NCBI GenBank assembly: GCA_028671895.1
Contig: CM053813.1
Location: 42,441,501 to 42,505,500, forward strand
Direction of reading: 5' to 3'
DNA length: 64,000 nt
DNA from: Oenanthe sinensis
Lineage: Eukaryota > Streptophyta > Magnoliopsida > Apiales > Apiaceae
Positions 60,896 through 64,000 of the stretch are shown here, one piece after another. A program made the position numbers and the translations under genes. The stretch's first letter is position 1. The number at the start of each line of letters is the position of its first letter. The notes below the pieces were generated by a model. It did not search any database and had not been told where the DNA came from. It saw nothing but the letters and a program-made list of their open reading frames with translations.

Positions 60896-62907
60896 GCCAG
60901 TTGATACAGGCTAGCTAAGAGGATATTAATCATTTATAAATAATATAAATTCGTTTAAACTTGCAACTCTCATGAGTCTAATATCTTAATATATACATTA
61001 TTAAGTAACTAAATAACTTATATTCTCTATATTTAATTATTTCTTCTTCTTTTTTTCAAGCTATATTTAATTATTTCGAATAGATAGTATTATTATAATA
61101 ACCAACAAATGACATAGAAAGCCACCCAATAAATTAATAATATAATCTGTCAAAAAATCAAAGAAGTTCAGCTGTGATATAATTATATATAACTATGCAA
61201 AAGTAACACAGATGCACCAAGTCACCAACCATCTTTGGCATATATACCACTTTATTAACAAATAGGTAAGCAGGTCAAATATATGATGGGCCAACTGTTA
61301 TTCTACAATGACTTAAATCTAGATGATTATAATTGTAGACAAGTTGGACACATGTTTGGATAGAATTACCTATAAATAATTCAATGATTTAAGATCTGAT
61401 CTTCAATTTCAGTAATATAATAAAGACAACTGCTTAGCAGCTCTTTATATATACAGTACATGTAATCAACTGGACCGTATGTACAAATAACAACAAAAAA
61501 AGACCAGTGATATTGTTACACCACCAAACTTTTTTTCTTATGTCTACATGCCCTTTTAATCTTTTTTTCAAAATGAGTAGGACTCGTAAACTCACCGGGG
61601 AAGAACTGGGCTGGATGCACTTTTGATCAACGTCTTCCATGAACTTTGTGGTTCAATATTTAGTATACATTCGTTCTCCACCTGTAAAGATCATATTAAA
61701 ACATTGTCATAAGAAGTCAAACCAATTGCCAACTGGATAGTACCTAGATTATATACCAAAACACAAACTGCAAGTAACTTAAAAGTACAGAATTAGATCC
61801 CCAAAGGTAAAAAGTGAGAAATATTTGAACTTTGATTTGCAAAAAGCTGCTTAGATAAAAAGCAGTCAGAACTCAGAGTGCTGAAAAAAGAATGCAATCA
61901 GCATTGCTTTTTGTTTTTTTTCTTCTAATCAAATTTTTAACTATTAAAACTATAAATAAATAAAAAAGCATTATCTTTCATGCAACTCTTTGCAATAATG
62001 TCCAAATTCAGAGCAACCTTTTATTCAAAGACCGACAGCCCCTTACTAACTTTATGAAGGGTTCTAAAAACATATGGACCTACGCAATATGATTATAAAT
62101 TAAATATATAAAGGTGATTCTAGCTAGATTTACACTAAGAAGTCTGTGAAGACTCAGATGTACAAAGTTTGAAAATATGAGTTCAACACTAAACTTCATT
62201 TTTATCGAAACCCAATTGTAAATAATATTTTAAGGAATTAATAGTTGCATTCCTAGACAATCAAAGTAGACAGAAATATTTCCACATCCAAAAAGAGAGG
62301 AGAAAAAACAGAGTGAACAAAAACATTCAAAACCAAAACAAAAAAAACAGTGAAATAAATGAAAGAAAACACACAAGTTGTGAGCCAACAACTCATGTTA
62401 CATAAACCAAAAAAAATTGATCTGAAAGCATGTAAAACTTGTTGCTATTATGATATTTTCTAGCAAATGTCTTGCCTACGATTTTTCATGATTAATAGAA
62501 ATCCAAACTACGACTATAATATATATACAATTGTAGAGGAAAGTTTGGTGGTTACTTTAGTACTACCACAACCTAGAAGCCCTCGTCCTTATTCTCTCCT
62601 CGCTATCTTTAGACACATATTTGTTATTTTTAATTTCATATATTTTCGATACCTTTTAAATGATAAACAAGAAGTAAATTTAATATAATATAAAGATCAT
62701 AGTCATTATTGGCTTATTTAAGATTCTTAATAATCTCAACAAATCCATCATACCATCAAAAAAATGACACCTTGACTCTGACTTGTCATAACTTAATTAT
62801 CACAATTTGTGATCAGACTACCTACTACACATTTCACACCAGGATATTATTATCAATATCTAATATATCCAATTAAAATCACTGACATATGAATTGATAT
62901 AACAAAA

Positions 62908-62917
62908 TGCACTTACC
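62908..62917 (-). other. Possible 3' UTR intron donor of the GT14 gene
   Basis: The minus strand reads TTGGTAAGTG within 20 bp after the stop codon. A TTTACAG acceptor lies at about 61681-61687. If used, a stop codon followed at once by a long intron keeps the transcript safe from exon-junction decay only because the junction is within about 50 nt of the stop. Confidence 0.35.
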
Positions 62918-62928
62918 AATATTAAAAA

Positions 62929-63978
62929 TCAGTCCTTGAAGATGACTTTCCCCGATAAATCCAACAATGTGCTCAAACAATCCGGCGAGAATTTCCGGGC
63001 AAACAGGTACGAATACGAAGAATTCGACTCCCTCAAATTACAAATCAACTGTGCTGACACTTCCGGTGGGTAATAAGTATGCGGGTGACCATCAACACTA
63101 TCGGTCCAATTCACCCTCGTCAAAGTATAAAATGAACACCCCTTCGGATCCAACATAGACAACAAAGTAGGAAAATAATGCTCTTCCGGATAACAAGAAT
63201 GTACATTTATACACGGAATCTTGAATTTCCTCCACAATTTCCGATCTCTCAAAACCATCAACGAGTGTCTCCGAGTTAATACAAAAAATTGTGACCCAAC
63301 TCGGAACTTATCAAAGGGTACTTCGGGAACCATAACATGTTTACCTCTAGCATCATACCTATCCGGTAATATCGATTCATTTGACAAGATTTCAATAAAA
63401 CTAACTCTATCTAAACTAGTGGAATCTAAATTAGGTCTAAATAACGCATTATACACAAACATAAAAGAATGTAAAGGAATACATTGTTGCGAAATGAGAG
63501 CAAAGTAAAAGTTACTAGAATCATCAAGAACCGCAGTGGCGAGAAGGCGACGAGCAGCAGATATCAATGTAGCCGTGCCCCGATAAGTCCTGTGCAAATT
63601 CTTGATCACCCGGCCATGAAACACCCCAGTGGGTGGGCTAATTTTTACAGTGGGGTCCACGTGTATGTATATGTTATATAAAGCAGAGTGGTTCTTGAAG
63701 AAGAGCTCCCATAAGGGTGAAAAGTAGAGGTCAGTGTTGGTTAGAAAGAGGAAGGCTATTTTGGGGTTTGGGTTAGTGGTGCCTAGACGTGATTTAGCGG
63801 CGGCGCGTCTAGTGGCGCGTGAGAAAAGAGAGAGGTCGGAGAGTTCGTGGAAGAGAGGGATGGATGGGGAGGTGGAGTGGGAGATGGGGAAAAGAGATGG
63901 GGCAAAGAGAAAGAAGATGATTGTGAAGGAAATGAAGAGGGCTAGTGTGGGGATGAGTGGAGTGGGAGTTGATAGCAT
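62929..63978 (-). CDS. GT14/DUF266 glycosyltransferase (BC10-like, core-2/I-branching fold)
   Basis: A single coding exon, 349 residues, complete. It is a type II membrane protein: a hydrophobic anchor (LALFISFTIIFFLFAPSLF, about residues 12-30) would hold it in the Golgi with the catalytic part in the lumen. Family motifs include KIAFLFLTNTDLYFSPLWEL, YNIYIHVDP, NFYFALISQQCIPL (the usual L-S-x-x-C-I-P-L), RVGSQFFVLTRRH and SCYPEEHYFPTLL. Plant DUF266 proteins are GT14-related; rice BC10 affects wall cellulose and arabinogalactan proteins, but the acceptor of this member is unknown. Just after the stop a GTAAGT donor (near 62915) suggests a 3' UTR intron, with a possible acceptor at about 61681. 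The promoter lies off the window. Confidence 0.92.
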   Translation of the reverse strand: MLSTPTPLIPTLALFISFTIIFFLFAPSLFPISHSTSPSIPLFHELSDLSLFSRATRRAAAKSRLGTTNPNPKIAFLFLTNTDLYFSPLWELFFKNHSALYNIYIHVDPTVKISPPTGVFHGRVIKNLHRTYRGTATLISAARRLLATAVLDDSSNFYFALISQQCIPLHSFMFVYNALFRPNLDSTSLDRVSFIEILSNESILPDRYDARGKHVMVPEVPFDKFRVGSQFFVLTRRHSLMVLRDRKLWRKFKIPCINVHSCYPEEHYFPTLLSMLDPKGCSFYTLTRVNWTDSVDGHPHTYYPPEVSAQLICNLRESNSSYSYLFARKFSPDCLSTLLDLSGKVIFKD

Positions 63979-64000
63979 TTTGAGTTATGAGTTTTGTTTT

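Larger units (their letters stand above)
59093..62928. other. Intergenic between ALMT and the GT14 gene
   Basis: No gene recognised. It contains a widely spaced inverted repeat (59717-59743 with 60727-60753), a 57-bp tandem duplication (60782-60895), A-rich stretches near 60520-60620, and at 61600-62928 the likely 3' UTR region and 3' UTR intron of the minus-strand GT14 gene. Confidence 0.6.

Noticed and set aside
1..64000. tRNA or rRNA genes
   Set aside because: None recognised by eye on either strand; a tRNA scan would be decisive, and a hit with a full cloverleaf would change this.

Overview
This is plant nuclear DNA, from a dicot and possibly an asterid such as an Apiaceae (an inference from gene families and style, not proven). 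The genes are intron-rich and AT-rich, and all belong to plant families: E2F, XRN, NHL/LEA_2, a CC-NB-LRR resistance gene, XTH, ALMT and a plant GT14/DUF266 enzyme. Stowaway, Tourist and Emigrant-type MITEs, hAT, and LTR remnants fill the spaces. There are no bacterial-type operons, CRISPR arrays or phage genes.

Layout. (1) 1-4276, minus: E2F transcription factor, ten exons rebuilt with every splice phase agreeing; the 3' end lies off the window. (2) 4784-6894: a ~290 bp direct repeat flanking ~1.5 kb of LTR retrotransposon remnant. (3) 7054-13050, minus: 23-exon nuclear-type 5'-3' exoribonuclease (XRN2/3/4 family), recognisable throughout but with a 2-nt deletion in exon 10 and an in-frame TGA in exon 19. 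(4) 13.4-17.3 kb: AT-rich nested inverted repeats and MITEs. (5) 17476-18114, minus: NHL (NDR1/HIN1-like) LEA_2 membrane protein. (6) 18.5-28.5 kb: transposon graveyard of fold-back elements, solo or degenerate LTRs and microsatellites.

(7) 28.5-50.0 kb: an NLR cluster. A degenerate copy of the LRR tail plus 3' flank (28571-33627) lies upstream of a CC fragment fused to an LRR fragment (36675-37215). Next comes a very large CC-NB-LRR gene (37489-47895) with five exons that join in frame to about 2,472 residues. Its LRR part has grown by tandem duplication at three scales: a 426-bp exon+intron unit, a 264-bp (88-aa) LRR module present nine times, and a 1,212-bp higher-order repeat. It ends in an expanded Glu/Val microsatellite. 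The same 3' flank occurs in both duplicates, so the transposons in the upstream copy can be read against an empty site in the downstream copy.

(8) 50984-53715: an XTH32-type xyloglucan endotransglucosylase gene, broken by a 4-nt insertion in exon 1 and by a 1.3-kb hAT element (8-bp target duplication, BED zinc-finger transposase remnant) in its last exon. (9) 57222-59092: an intact six-exon ALMT anion channel. (10) 62929-63978, minus: an intact single-exon GT14/DUF266 glycosyltransferase.

The genes do not form a pathway; they are ordinary neighbours. The notable biology is the fast-growing NLR and the set of datable transposon insertions and gene-disabling events.
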